Part shown: piece by piece, positions 23,459-37,500 of the stretch | Layout of the letters: the number at the start of each line of letters is the position of its first letter | How positions within the stretch are numbered: the stretch's first letter is position 1 | DNA from: Costus lasius | Lineage: Eukaryota > Streptophyta > Magnoliopsida > Zingiberales > Costaceae | Direction: 5' to 3' | Assembly (NCBI GenBank): GCA_027563935.2 | Contig: CM050454.1 | Span: 5,174,001-5,238,000, forward strand | DNA: 64,000 bases | The notes under the pieces: model-generated | Told to the model about the DNA's origin: nothing | Databases searched by the model: none | Seen by the model: only the letters and a program-made list of their open reading frames with translations | Made by a program: the position numbers and the translations under genes

Positions 23459-26400
23459 ATGGACAACTTGTACAGGCAACCATTGCCTCCTGGCGCTGAT
23501 CCACTTCATACATCATCAGCTGATGCTACTCTAAATCCACCTGCAGCATATTGTCCTGCGTCTTCCATGAACAATCATGATGAGCACCGTAATGGTTCTG
23601 GAACTCTTTTCCCCATTAGGTCCTCCAATACGGCCTTCACCCCTCAGAACTTTCTGCATTCACAGCATTCTTTACACAACATGTCTACTCTTGCACCTCA
23701 TTCTCAAAGCGTACCTGCGCAAACTTGCTCTAGTTCTCCATTTGTCTCAGAACCTCATGATGAACACAACAATGTTCAGAATTCACAGAAAGTTCCTCAA
23801 GATTGCAGGGCTTCTGCTATTTCAACGAATCATAACCATCCTGTTCAAAATTTACCAGAGTTAAATAAGCAGGCACGTGGCGCAGAGGTGCAAAATACAG
23901 ATGTAAATTTAGCATGCCGGAGAGGAGAATTGGTAGATAACCTCTCTACACCATTGTTTGCCTCTGAAAATGTTGGCGAGGCTAAACCATTAACATTTAA
24001 TGGTGAAGCTTCCAGTATTATTGAAACTGCTGCGCAGCAAGCTGTGTTGCACGAACAAGTACGGTTTCCTGATTTACTGTTCCTTTTTTTTTGTTTCTGC
24101 TTCTGGTTTACTTAACTTTTGTTATTGTCTTAACCAGGAAATTATTACACAGCAAGTTATACAAAATCAAAGGTCAGTTTGTTTTTCATCTACTTATTAT
24201 TGTTTCCTGGGTACATAATGCTTTAAGAGGAATACTGCATATAATCTTTGCGTAATTATATTTTGATACCTAACATCAGACAAGCACAAGACATGACTGG
24301 AACTTCAGTGGATAGCAAAGACATTCTTTCAGGGCGTTATGATCCCAATGCATTAAAGGTTACTGATTTTCTTCCCATGCGACATCCATGTTGTGAACCA
24401 AATACGTTGAGTTGTACACTGTTGATATTCTTTAACTTACCTATTTTGTGTAAATTTTGGCCACCTTTTTTCCTTGGTTTAGGAGCACTTATTAAAAATG
24501 ACCACTGATCATCGCACAGAAATGGCCAATAAGCGTGGAAAGTTGATACATCATGACAATGGTTGGTTTAAAATTTTGAAACATTCTTTCTGATATAATC
24601 GGCCTTTTGCATCTTCTTGATAACTTAAATTCTTGAATTGCCATGTATCGAAGGATATTTCACTTACTAGTTCTTGGAACATACCTTGAAATGATTAGGA
24701 AGTTCTAGATTTTGTTATTCATATGCCCACTTACATTAGTGCAATACATCTTTCTTTGTGTCATTCATTTTCTATTTTCTAGGTTTCTTAATCTCAAAGC
24801 TAAATTCTTTGTAATATGCAAATTTGTAGTTCTCAATTGATTTATAAGGGAAACCTATAGTTGGTAATTGGCATTAGGTTAGAAGGGAGAAAAACTGAAA
24901 TTCTGGACAGCACGCAACAGAACATTGATAAAATAAGAAACTCATTTAAGCAGTTGATCGACTCCTATAGGTATCCATTCTAAAGTCGTTGCTTTATGGT
25001 ATTCTTGGTGTTTCATAGACTTCTATTAAGTATTGCCTACATGTAGGCCCCCGGCTGTGTTATCATAGCCCAACTAAATATCAAAATCAAAATCTTTTGC
25101 AATTTGCTAGAGTGTGACAATTCTCAAAATTTCAAACTTTAGGAGCCAATTTGCACTTATTAACAGAAACTCCTTAATCAATCAGCAATATGCTCCTTGA
25201 AGTGCCGTTGCTTAAGGTTATAAATACTGCTTTAATGAAATTTGACATATTCATCTGATTAAGTGTACTAGCATCCATACTGATCATAGTCCCAAATTCC
25301 CTATGTATTGAAACAAAATAACAAAAAGGAAACTTACCCCTCTTTTTGTTGTCTATCTGCTACTATAGCATTTCTTCTTTCACTCCTGTAAGATAGGTTT
25401 GTTTCTTAGTCTCCCGGTTTCTTATTGGACAGCAGGAAAAATAGGAAGAGAAATATTCTATATTATATCTGCTTTTCAATTTCAGTGTTTACTGTGTACT
25501 AGTCTGATGGAAAATTTATATGTAACAATATATGGTACTGATTGATACTGCTTAAAATATCAATACTGGGTTGGACTGACCTACCTGATCCTTAAACCCT
25601 GTTATAACTTGTATGCAACTATGCATCATAACATTCTAATCTTGATTGCAGGCATTCCTTTTAGCTTAGCTGTTTGTTTTCTTTAGTATTTAAATGATAA
25701 AAATATTGCTCTATGGTTTGCATGATGATTTACTCTTTTCAAAAGCTAATGATCTTGCCTTCATTAATTGAAGTCATACAATTGTCATCTCAGGCAACAT
25801 GGAAATTGGTAATGGCTATGGTGTACCTGGTGGTGGTGCTTATTATGCTGCTACATCATTCTCTACTCCGTCCAGTATGTTCATTTACACCAATAATAAT
25901 TTCTTTAAGCTTTATGATCCATAAAATAAAAAACTAGTCTGTGATATATTTTGGTTCAATCTTGTACCGGTACTAGTATAAAGTTAGGATCATGTATATA
26001 CATAAATTTATTATGAATATTGGCCAGTCGGTTTTCCAGTAGCAACAGTACCATGTGTAGGTAGTGACCAGTACATTCTAGTATCTTAAACCTTGCTATG
26101 ATCTTTTGGTACAAATATCATTTCTCCACTAAGAAAACTAAAGATAAAACACATATTTCAGGTTTTCCAAAAGAGGATTTAGAATCTAAGGTCACGGGAA
26201 AAGAATTACCAGAATATTTGAAGAAGAGACTAAAAGCAAGAGGAATTATTAAAGATGACAAAGCTGAAGATAGTCCCACCACAACTGAGAATGCAAGTCT
26301 TAATTTTAGCATAAAAATAGTCTTTTGTACATATTACTATTGTGATGAATGATTTAATATTTATTGTGTTAGAAATTGGAGAATCAAGAGCTTCAGTGCA

Positions 26401-29400
26401 ATAGCACCTCCACGTTGCCTTTTGGTTGGGTAAGTATGTCATGTCTATGCATTTGCCATACCTTAGGAAATGCAATGTGATCTTCTTATGGATATTCAGT
26501 TGAGGTTTCTTCCATAAAACTGTCTCAATGAAATCATATTAGTGTTTTCAAGAAAAAAAGGTATTGTTTTGTTGTCTTAGTATAATTGATGAAGGACTTG
26601 ACAATTCTTCAATAACAAAATAATGTTGTTTCAATACTCATTGAGTTCATGTCAATACAAATTTGAGTTTAAGGTGTTGAAGGTGTATTGTTTCGGGTAA
26701 CATTCCATGTTGCCTCTAGGGTTTTAAAAACCGGTCTATGCACTATGCATTTTGGTACATGGTACATTATCTGTATTGTTTTGGTGCTATATGATGTAAG
26801 TTGGGATATATTGGTACCATATGTTGCTAAATATCTATTTTATATTGAACTGGTACATTAATAAAGATCAAAAATGAAAATCATGGTTGTCTCTTCAACT
26901 AATCCATGAATCCAATGATTATCACTTTTTTATTTGTTTAAAAAAAATCAAATTTATTTATTTGTTTATTTTCTAGATGCAATAAATAGGTTAATGAGAT
27001 GATGTGTCAAAATAATGGTGCTGATTGATTCATGTTATTGTTTTAGATCGAGGCCAGAGACCCAGCTACTGGATCTTTATTTTATTACAATGAAAAAACT
27101 GGAGAGAGCCAATGGGTGCACCCTACTACAACAAATGATAGTCGTAAAGCTGCTTTGATCAAGCCACCTTTGCCAGATGATTGGCAGGAAGCAATTGATA
27201 ATTCAACAGGTCTATTATAAACCTTTTTCAATTCGTCAAGACATACTACATGGAACTCTGTGCAGCTAATGATATGTGACTTGCCAATACATCCAGCTTT
27301 GCTGGTGTCTCAGTTTTTTTATTCTTCCTGTGATGTTTTATGTAGATTCCGTATGCTTTAATATGTGTATATCAGATTTCTATCTTGGTTTCAAAAGTTT
27401 TGTTGTGATTATATCAAAGATTCAAAAGTATCATATTGTTTTAGTTGATTTTCTACCTAATTCATGGATGTTGTTAACAGGACAAACATACTACTACAAC
27501 ACCAAGACTCAAATCTCTCAGTGGGAGCGCCCTACTTCAAGTTGTCATGTCACTTCACAAAATAGCGAATTCAATGGTACTGAATATGGCCTTTCTAAAA
27601 GTGGTGACTCGGCCTTGAATCATATGAAGAGATGTATGGGTTGCGGTGGATGGGGAATTGGCTTAGTTCAACCTTGGGGCTATTGCAATCATTGCACTCG
27701 GTAATCCTCAGAAATGTGCTTTGTTTTGATTCTTGAAATGCTTGCATCTGATTTATTTATCCAATACAACCAAAATTGATCATATTTTTTGCTTTCTTGT
27801 ATGGAAAAGAAAAGTGTTACTAGTATTTGAAAGAATTGGACTGGAATATTTGCAACACAGTTGGTGCACATTTTACAAAAAAGGGCAATATGTTATTTAT
27901 CACTTGAAAAAACCTGTAAAATGTTTTGAAGCCTTTATAATGTAGCGATGTGTTAGTTATTTGTGGTGTTAGCGGTAGCATTAGTTGATAGTTTCGTAGT
28001 CATGAGATAGTTGGGAGTTTCGAGTGTTGTTATTGATAGTCTCTGTAGCATATATAAGGCTCAATCTGTGCCGAACAAATCATCTTAGGAGTAATTGTTG
28101 AAATCATTTTCTAATCTTCTCCTCTATATCTTCTCTTAATCCTGTGCCACTGTGGTAATGAAAAATGACATTCAGCTATTCTGTCAATAGAAAATTGTAA
28201 TTAGTTACTTAAATTTGGATAATTTAACCTGGTTAATGTAACTGCTTATCAAATCCAGCCTTAAAACTTTCTTTACCCAGATGACTTTATATAAGTCATT
28301 TGCTGTTTGCTCAGGCATAATTCTTTGTGGTATACATGCTATCATTTAGGAGTATTATATGCCAAAATGGAGTTCTAAGACTATAAAGACAGTTTGTGTT
28401 ACGGGCTCAAAGTTGAGTTATTAATATGTGGATTCGTGTTAATATGTCCGTATAGTTGTAGAGTAGTATTTGTAGGAGTCTAGGTTGAGGGTGAAGAGTA
28501 GAGTATTTTGTAATTGCATTTTTGAGCGTGTTTCTACATGATTCTCGCCGGTGACGGCTGAGGTTTCTATCAGTTTGTTTGATAGTACGTTGTCCGGATT
28601 CAAGTTTTCACAAGTGCTAGATGTTAGAGCCTTTGGAGATCATCTTTTCAGCTAACGAGAAGAATAATGAATATTATTGAAAAATAAAGTAATATGATCT
28701 TAGAAGACATGAATATTAGATATTATGTTAGTTAGTATGAGACCTAGCCACAACCTCATGAACTAATCTCTGACACTTCCCCTCAAACATATCATCCATG
28801 TACAACTTTGGTTCCAAACCGTGAAAAATCAACTAGAGGCAAGTGGTTTAGTAAGAATTTGTATTAGTTGTTATGTTAGTGGTAGTGAATGAAGTGCAAT
28901 TTTTCTTGGACGTTACGATATCTAGTGAAAAATGATAGTCCACCTCTATATGCTTAATCCTCTCATAATGATTGGAGTGCTAGCATTAATGATAGTTGGA
29001 CTATCACAATGCGTAGTTATAGGATTTGTATGAATTATACCCAAGTGATTGAGAAGAGGAGGGGAAGAATGATACCATGATAGAAGAAGAGAGGAAATAC
29101 CAGATAGAGAGAGATATCAAAAAAATCAAGTAATCATTATGATAATTTTGTTTTATACTTGTATACATGCATAAAACTTTTTAGATACAACCCTACATAA
29201 ACACTAACCACAAACAAAATATGCCATTAACCCATAATACAAGCTAACATAATATGTAAATACCATAGCATAATAATTAATATCCCAACTAATTACTAAT
29301 ATAATAATTGACACCATGCATAGTTAAATTTTATAAACTCACATTGTAGAATTTTCTTACATAGGAAAAGAACTCGACTTTGTTAAGTTGACCCTAAATG

Positions 29401-32400
29401 ATCAGAGTCAATATTTTCTACAAAGGAATCATACCCTATTATATTTGATGTTTCCTAATTTTTCTTTGTTTAATTTTTAGAATTTTTTTTGCCTATTTAC
29501 TTATATTTTAGATTATGTTTTTTCTTTTATTTTTCATCGAATTTTGTTATTGATTGTTTTTTGGGTTCCAGCCCATGCGGTTACCATGAGACCACATCTT
29601 TTAATTAGGCAAAGCTCGCTACCACTTCTTTAGTTGCATAGTTTTGAATAGGATTTTGTCATAGAATCATCTAGAGCTAGCCAGCTACTCAAATTCATGT
29701 GGCATTGGCAATCACATGTGAGCAAGTCTATGATGGCTAGTTTAGAGGAGTACTAGTGGTGCAAAAATTGCTTAGTAGCAAGGCAACTTTGAGGTGTCAG
29801 TTCCTTGTGGTTTTTGAGGTACTTGAGGATGGAAACGAGCAAGATTTTGCGTAATGGTCCATACTAGTGATAAGATTGTTATGTACCTACACTATGTACC
29901 AATCGATATATATTTATTATTATACATATAAATACATAAATAATATATAATAATATAGTAAGACCTGTGCAGAGTACTCACGTGGTATGTGTAGTGATAG
30001 GATACGTGGGTTCCTTTGTTTTACGTTGCTTTTTAATCTTGTCTTCCTTTCTAGTAGGTCATGAGCAAATGTTGCCTCTAGTAGTTTTCAACCAATGTGT
30101 AAAAGGTGCTTGTTGATCATGGACAATTAAGGAGGACAAGAGCGATGGTGGGAAATTATAGGTGAGCAATGAAGGTACATGATTGGCTTTCGAATATAGT
30201 GTAACTTTATATAGAAAGGCACTTTGTAATGATGAGGACTAGATTTGTTTTCTTCTTGTGTGTTCCTTTGTTCAACTTTGAATAGTTTTGAGGAGGTTGG
30301 GAGATGGTTGCTTTGATGGTTGAGAATGTGGTGGGTTATCTATCTTGGTTGGTGCCGTAGGGGTTGTGGTTGTAGGAATTGTTACATGGGTTTGCAATGG
30401 CAGGGATTGGTTGTAGCTTTTGGTTGATAGAAGTGGAGTGCATAATGGATATAGTGGTGCTAGTTGTGTTTGTGGTGAGAAATAATGAGAGACTTTTAGG
30501 TAGAATTTATTATTCTAGTAATTACTACCATCTTAAGCCATATATAAATATTTAGATAAGAAATCCTAATTAAATATTAGTCGCAAATAAAATATACCAA
30601 TGACTTATGATGTAATATTGAATAACAATTGGCTTAACAATTCCCATATTAGCCAATATATTTAATAAGGCTGTGTTTCCTTTTGAGGGAAGGAAAAACA
30701 GAGAGAAGGATGAGTAAGAAAAGAAGGAAAAAGGGAAGGAGAGAAAAAAATGTCATGTGAAGTTTGTGACCATCATTTGCACCATGAGAGGAAAGGAGGG
30801 AGATGGGGTGGGCATCGGGTGGGGGAAGTATCGACGGGGCATGAAGGAGGAGGGGCAGTAGGAGAGGAAAGAAGCGGTGGGGGAGGAGGGTGGGGTTCGC
30901 TGTAGGTGGCCTAGGAGGGAAAAGGGTCAGCGGCGGGAGGGGGAAGCAACAGTGTGGGGGGAGGAGGAGGGGCAGCAATAGAGAGGGAAGCAGTGGTGGG
31001 GTGGGGAGGAGGGGGAGGTTCGCTGTAGGTGGTCTAGTAAGGAGAAGGGGTGGGAGAAGGGGTGGTGGTAGTGAGAGGGGGAAGCAACTAGCAGCAACGG
31101 GGCGGGATGGAGGAGGAGGGGTGGTGGTGGCAAGGAAGGGGGTGGTTGCAGCATGTGGCTTGGGAGGGAGAAGGGAGTAGTCAGAGGGTACATGTGCTTG
31201 TTGTGCCTTTCCCTCCACTTTTTCATCCGATTTGGGTGGAAAGCATGTAGAAGGAAAACTTGGCTATTTTCTTTCCTTCCAAGGAAATGAAGCATAAATA
31301 CATTTGCCTTTCTTTTCTTCCACTTTTCTCTCTGAGGAAATACAATATAAAAGTTGAAAATTCTTTATTGTGATAGAGCCACAAAACTTTGTAGAGGAGA
31401 TTTCCTTGCTCATGTTTGAACTATAACTTCCCATATGGCAATGTCACAATGTTCATGTGAAACAAGGAAATTCTTGTCCCCCCAAGTTTTACTATGAGAA
31501 AAATAAGACAATTTAAAGTTAGTGTGATTAGGACGAGGAATTGAGGATATAGGGGCTTATATAAAATGAAAACCTTTCAAAAATATATTTAAAAGTCTAA
31601 AAAGCAAAAAGTAGCTTTTGTAAAAGGTTCCAAACATTGAAAATTTTGATGGTAGATGGTGTACTAGTTGGTATGTGTAGGTTTCTTGCACACAGCACTT
31701 GGTCTAGGAAGTTTATATTATTATATTTTGTTTGAGGAATCTAGTTACCACTTATGTTTAGGTTATGATAACTTATGATACTACTATGTACCAATCTTAT
31801 CCTATGGAATCTTATCCTATGGAAGCAGGGAACATGTTTTAAAATAGTAGTGTTTATAAATAATTAAGGACTAGTTTGGGGGCAGCTAGAGCTTATGGAG
31901 CTTATAACTGGAGTTGGTCTAACCTGAACTGGTTGGAAAATTTTCAAGCTGTTTGGGTTTGGGTAAACAAACTTTTAGCTGGTCAAATCTCGATCAAAAT
32001 TAATTTTAATGCATAAGTGAAGGAAAAGTTGCCGGCGATTGGAGGAAAGAGAGGGAGTTGTTGGCGGCAAGCCAAGGATCGCTGGATGGGGAGGGGGAGC
32101 TCGCTGCATAGGAGGGAGGAGACGGGATCTTGCGTAGGGGAGGGGGGAAGAGCTGCATAACTCTTGCGCCGGTGCAACTCTCGTCTCCATCGCCGAGAGA
32201 TCTGGAGGAGAGCGTTGAAGCTCACGAGCGCCTGTCGCAGCTCGTCGCCTCCAAGTCTGCCAACTCAACTCTCGTCGCTTGTCGCAACTCACGGACGTCT
32301 CCGTTGTCGAGAGATCTGAGGAGAACGTCGAAGCTCACGAGCGCCTGCTGCAGCTCATCGCCTCTAAGTCCACTGACTCAACTCTCGTTGCTTGTTGCAA

Positions 32401-34450
32401 CTCACGGACGTCTCCGTCGCCTAGAGATATGGAGGAGAGCGTCGAAGCTCACGAGCGCCTATCGTAGCTCGCCGAGGTTGTAGCTTCATCCAAGCCAAGC
32501 TGAAGCTTCGTCCAAGCGTCGCTGAGATGCGTCTGCTTCGTCCAAACGAGGAAGACACTGTCGTGGCTTTGTCCCAACAAGGGACGCCGCCGAGAAGATA
32601 CAGCTGGAGGAGACGACGCCTAGGAGGAAGATGCTGCCGCCTGCAACAACGCGTGAACGTTGGGAAGCTGGAAAAGCTGCTCTCGACAGCTTGTGCGAAA
32701 TAGTGCAGCTGAGAAGCTACTTTACTAAACACTAGGATTGACTAAAAGTAGCTAGCCGCACTAGAAGCTGGGAAGTTGTGAATCCAAACGGGCCCTAAAT
32801 CTTTATAATAATAGCTTGTGGCTTGTTTAGCTGCACTAGGATTTCTACCACTTTGGAGCGACTATCATGATAACATATAGCAACAAGGGTAGAAGTATGA
32901 GTAGCAAAAGGAGGTGCACCATTCGAATAGCTTGAGGACAATCCCTAACAAGCATGAAGAAGACATTCTCATGATCAAGAATAGTCATGCCAGCTAGGAG
33001 ATGTCTTCGAATAGTAATGTAAGAGTCACCGACGCCATAAAGGAATTTAATGATAAGAAAGTTTTGAAGCAAAATATGGAGATATGTGAGTTTGTTTATA
33101 GGAGGCTGATAGATTTTTAACTTGGTATACTTAGCACTTGAAATAATTAATAGTTGGGAAGTGCAACCATCCTACCCTAAGTTGCAAAGCATCTTATAAA
33201 GTGGCAAACTCAGTGACATGGGAAAGTAAGTCTTTTACATGATATTCTAGATCTACTTTATAGTTAACAATAACATAAGGTACACTAGACACAAGGTTAA
33301 GATTTTAAATACCGATCCATAATGTTGTATTGGTCAATACTAGTTCGTATAATACATGGTACTGGTTAGTTTATATATATAAAGATTTCATATCTTAGTC
33401 CATATTGGTGTTGTACCGGTCCTATCATAAACAGATATACACCAGAGGTATCAATATTAACATATATTGATGTTGAGCATACCGATACATGGTATACTAG
33501 TATTGGTTTCGTCTTGGATTGGTATTTACTGCTTGTACAAGGCAGTGTGGATCAATATCATATATATGTTGGTACCGACCATGTACTAGCATTGGTACAT
33601 ATTTAGATTGGTACAAATCGATCATATTGCTCGGTTTGAACCATTTTCGTAAACCGTACATAAGGCTTTATATTTGTTATGCCCTAAAATATTATAAATA
33701 TTTAAAATTAATATCTAAGAATTCTTGGGGCATAACAATATTATTGAAGAATCAAGTGTACTCAACATACTCTAAATTCTAAATGATGTGTTTAGGTTTC
33801 CTATCATTTAGAGGAAGAATCAAAATGCTTGTCTAGAAAATATAATTAGTAGTTTGGTACCATAAATTTGATGTTGGTACCTGGAGTAGAAAACTTCAAA
33901 TCAAGTTATGTTGTTATGCCATAGAAATGTATCCTTGATCATAAAGAAGAGGAGAAAGACCCTATGGTTTTGATAAAGGAAAGCCTTTCCATATGCTAAC
34001 CGCTTTAACCCTTTTTTAAAAGGGGAAGGAAGAGAAGAAGAAAATAAAGCCACTAATAAAGAGAATAGTGGGTGTGAGGAGAAGGATGTGGGAGCAAGTG
34101 GTGGGTGGTTGAGATCAAGATTTATAAAACTGGTCCGGGCTAGTATGTACCAGAAACAAAGTGTACCAAAGCGAGTAAGCTTTCACCACAAGCAAAGCTT
34201 CATTTCCGCTGCAAGTAGCTTCAACCTCCGCTCCATTCTCCCTCTGCCTCCATTCTCATTCTCCTTAGTATCAACTTTGTTCTGGTACCGAGATAAGGTA
34301 TGACTGGTTCATACTACCCATACCTGATAGTACGGACTCATTTTTCAAATGTGGTTGAGATGAAGGTCAAAGTGCGACACTAAGTGGGGAGTAAGGTTTT
34401 AGATATGGGTCGATACTAACATATAATGTCAGTGGTACCAAATGGTTTTA

Positions 34451-34510
<60 letters not shown>

Positions 34511-37500
34511 TTGGACCTGTACGTACAAGTTGGACCACCTGTAATGGTTTTTTAAACCTATGGGGAGAGAGAAAGAGAGATTAGAGTGTAGAAAAGGGGT
34601 GAAGGGGTGAAGAGCAGTAGCAAGTGGAAAAAAAGGTTTTGGTTGGCTAGCGTTGGACTATAAGGCTCTGGTACTAAGGTCAGGAGTAAAATTTTAGATA
34701 TTATTGAAAAATAGAGTAGAATGATCTTATGGAATAAGACAATGTGGGAATAAGGCACATAACAACATGGACTAAACTCTTTATATATACAAGTCTAATT
34801 ATACTTAATTAGTGGGTGTTTTATACGCTGCCATCTTATATTGATACAGGAGGATAAAGGCTATGGCTGATAACTTGGTCATAAAAAAAATAATTTTCGT
34901 AGCTTCTGTAATTTGAGGTCTATCCACTTATTTGCCCACATTAGAGAGCATACACATTGTGTTTTGAGTACATGCTAATCACATGTGCTTGATACATTAC
35001 ACACTCACCTTTTTATTCTTTTATGATGGGATTGCTTGTCATGGTCGTGTTAGTGATGTCAATACTAGTTTCCAAGTATTGATAAGCTTTCAAACAACAT
35101 ATGTCTTAGCTATGCTGACCATCATAGTTAGACTTGATTCCAAGCTATAATATTCTTTAGTTATTCCTTGTCCCAACTAAGGTTTTAGCAACCCCCGGTA
35201 TAGGTAGTTCGTATTGGTTCGAAACAAAACAGGTATTGGTATGCCATGTGTCAGTTCGATTGGTACCGGTAAGCTCCAATGTCAATACCACTTCTAAAAC
35301 CTTAGTCCTAACACAAGAAGATGATTGGTTCTCTTATATTACATAAACTAGCATATACTGTGAGTTAATGTACTACCTACATAGTTCAAAGAATCAATGG
35401 GTGTAATTAATTGTACTTTTCTTTATTTTGTTAGTTTAAAACTAATGATTCTTATTCTATAGTTATTTGGTTAGGATAACTTGCCTCCATAATAATACAA
35501 GCTTGTAAGTTGGCCTCATTTAGCAAAGAGAATTTATTTGGTGCTTGTCATTTTACTTGCAACTTGCAATAGGCAAATGAAATAGAATTTATGCCAAAAG
35601 TCACATTTTCGTATGTTTTTGCATTTCAAAAGGAAGGGGGGGGGGGGTGTTCTATGCATGAGCTTTCCGTCAATATGGGGTATTTCTGTAGTTGTGAATG
35701 GTTAATATGTGTATCATATGTGTAACGGACATGTCTCGTTCTTTGTCTTCCTAGTTGCAGCCGATCAATTTTTCCATTGTCCTCAAAGGTTACTCTCTTT
35801 GCATATTTAGCACCCTAAATGTAATCTTATGATATATATAGTTAGAAAATTGTAGACTTGGAAACAGCCACTGCAGTCCTTCTCCTTATCTACTCAGATA
35901 AAGCACATTGGAAATAGCCATTTCATGATCTTTCTTCCAAGCACTCTTTCAACTTGCATTATTACATATATTATTCTATTTTATAAATGAGCACTTAACT
36001 ATTGCATCTCTTTCCATGCTGGAGATAATGAAGTATGATCTACCTGTTAAAGTTTTGGTTTCCTAAGCCAATTGTAGGCAAACTTTACTAGATGTTATTT
36101 TTGTGTAGGCTTCACAATCTTCCTTCTCATCCATCCCCTTCTCTACAAAATCAGCAAGAGGGGAAATCTGAAGCTGGCTCGAATGGTCAGTCTGGAAAAG
36201 CAATTCCCAAGCATAGGTATCTTATTTTCTCACCAATAAATACCCAAGGCACTGATGCTTTCTAAAGTTACTATTGAAAAAGTACTGAGCGATCATTAAA
36301 AAATGAGAAATTTCAGGCGTATACATAAGATATTTATCGAGAGCACGCTATTTGTCAATTTCCCGTGCAGGTCAAACAAACCCCCTCTTGGAAAAGGCAA
36401 TAGAAGGGATCATAGGAAACGGACATTTTCTGAGGATGATGAGTTGGACCCTATGGATCCAAGCTCTTATTCAGATGCTCCACGTGGTGGATGGTATTCT
36501 CCTTAATTTAATGAAAAAACTTGTCATCTTCAATTTGTGCTCTATTGGAGTTATAGTGCTTGCAACTTATCTTTGTTGGATTTGATTGAAACTTTAGAGA
36601 TCACAATGTGCAAATCATGATAGGAAATCCACTTCCTTTTTTGGCATTACCTGATCATTCTTCTGGCTGTACAGGGTAGTTGGACTTAAAGGGGTACAAC
36701 CGCGGGCAGCTGATACCACAGCCACTGTATGTCCTTTTTTTACAAAATGCTCTCTTTCAATGTGGGATGTTCTTTTATCCTTTATAAAGTGTAAAATACA
36801 ATACATGTAGTATATTTGCACTACAATAAGTCATTTGGCTGGATATAATGGAAATTCTCTTAACCATATTACTTCCCTAAAGGCATAATTTGGTGTTTCA
36901 AAGTCAATGCATAGGTTTGATTGCCACATAGAGATCATAGGAAATTGGTTATCAATTATGGTTAAGAGAAGAAGATATTGTTTGAAGGGTGCCTTCTTCA
37001 ATACCAAGTCTTGTTTATGAAGGATGAATTTTTTTGTAGTTGGATCTTAGTCAAGGGGTCAAATAAGCAGTTACTATGAGTTGAGATATAAGAAAAGAAG
37101 AATGGTATTGCTTCTTCATGCTAGGTTGATTATGTAGTGCCTCCATATAGACACTAGAGTACAATGATAAATATGGAAATACATACTATGGCAATGACAT
37201 GTAAGGCAAATGATAATTAAGAGATTATAAAGTTGTGAATATAGAAAGATACAATGAGGCCACCATTATTTATAACATCCTTTCATATTAATGAGTTTCT
37301 TCCTACGTGTGTTCAAATTTTATATTCTTCCACGCTCGCCATCAACTCAAGGTGGTGCAGTTGATACAACATAGAAATTATAGATGAGAGGTCTTTGTTA
37401 CACCCAAAAAAAAATCATTTGTCTATGCATGAGAGAGAAAAAATATAGCTGAGAACTATCTAACTTTGCACATGCAAATTCTTCATCAGTTTGCATGTGG

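Noticed and set aside
30649..31218. 189-residue proline-rich minus-strand frame
   Set aside because: Produced by the purine-rich core of a TAA-flanked transposon; no known family, low complexity.
35636..35647. Run of 12 G
   Set aside because: A homopolymer alone is not a G-quadruplex promoter or other element; may also be a sequencing artefact.
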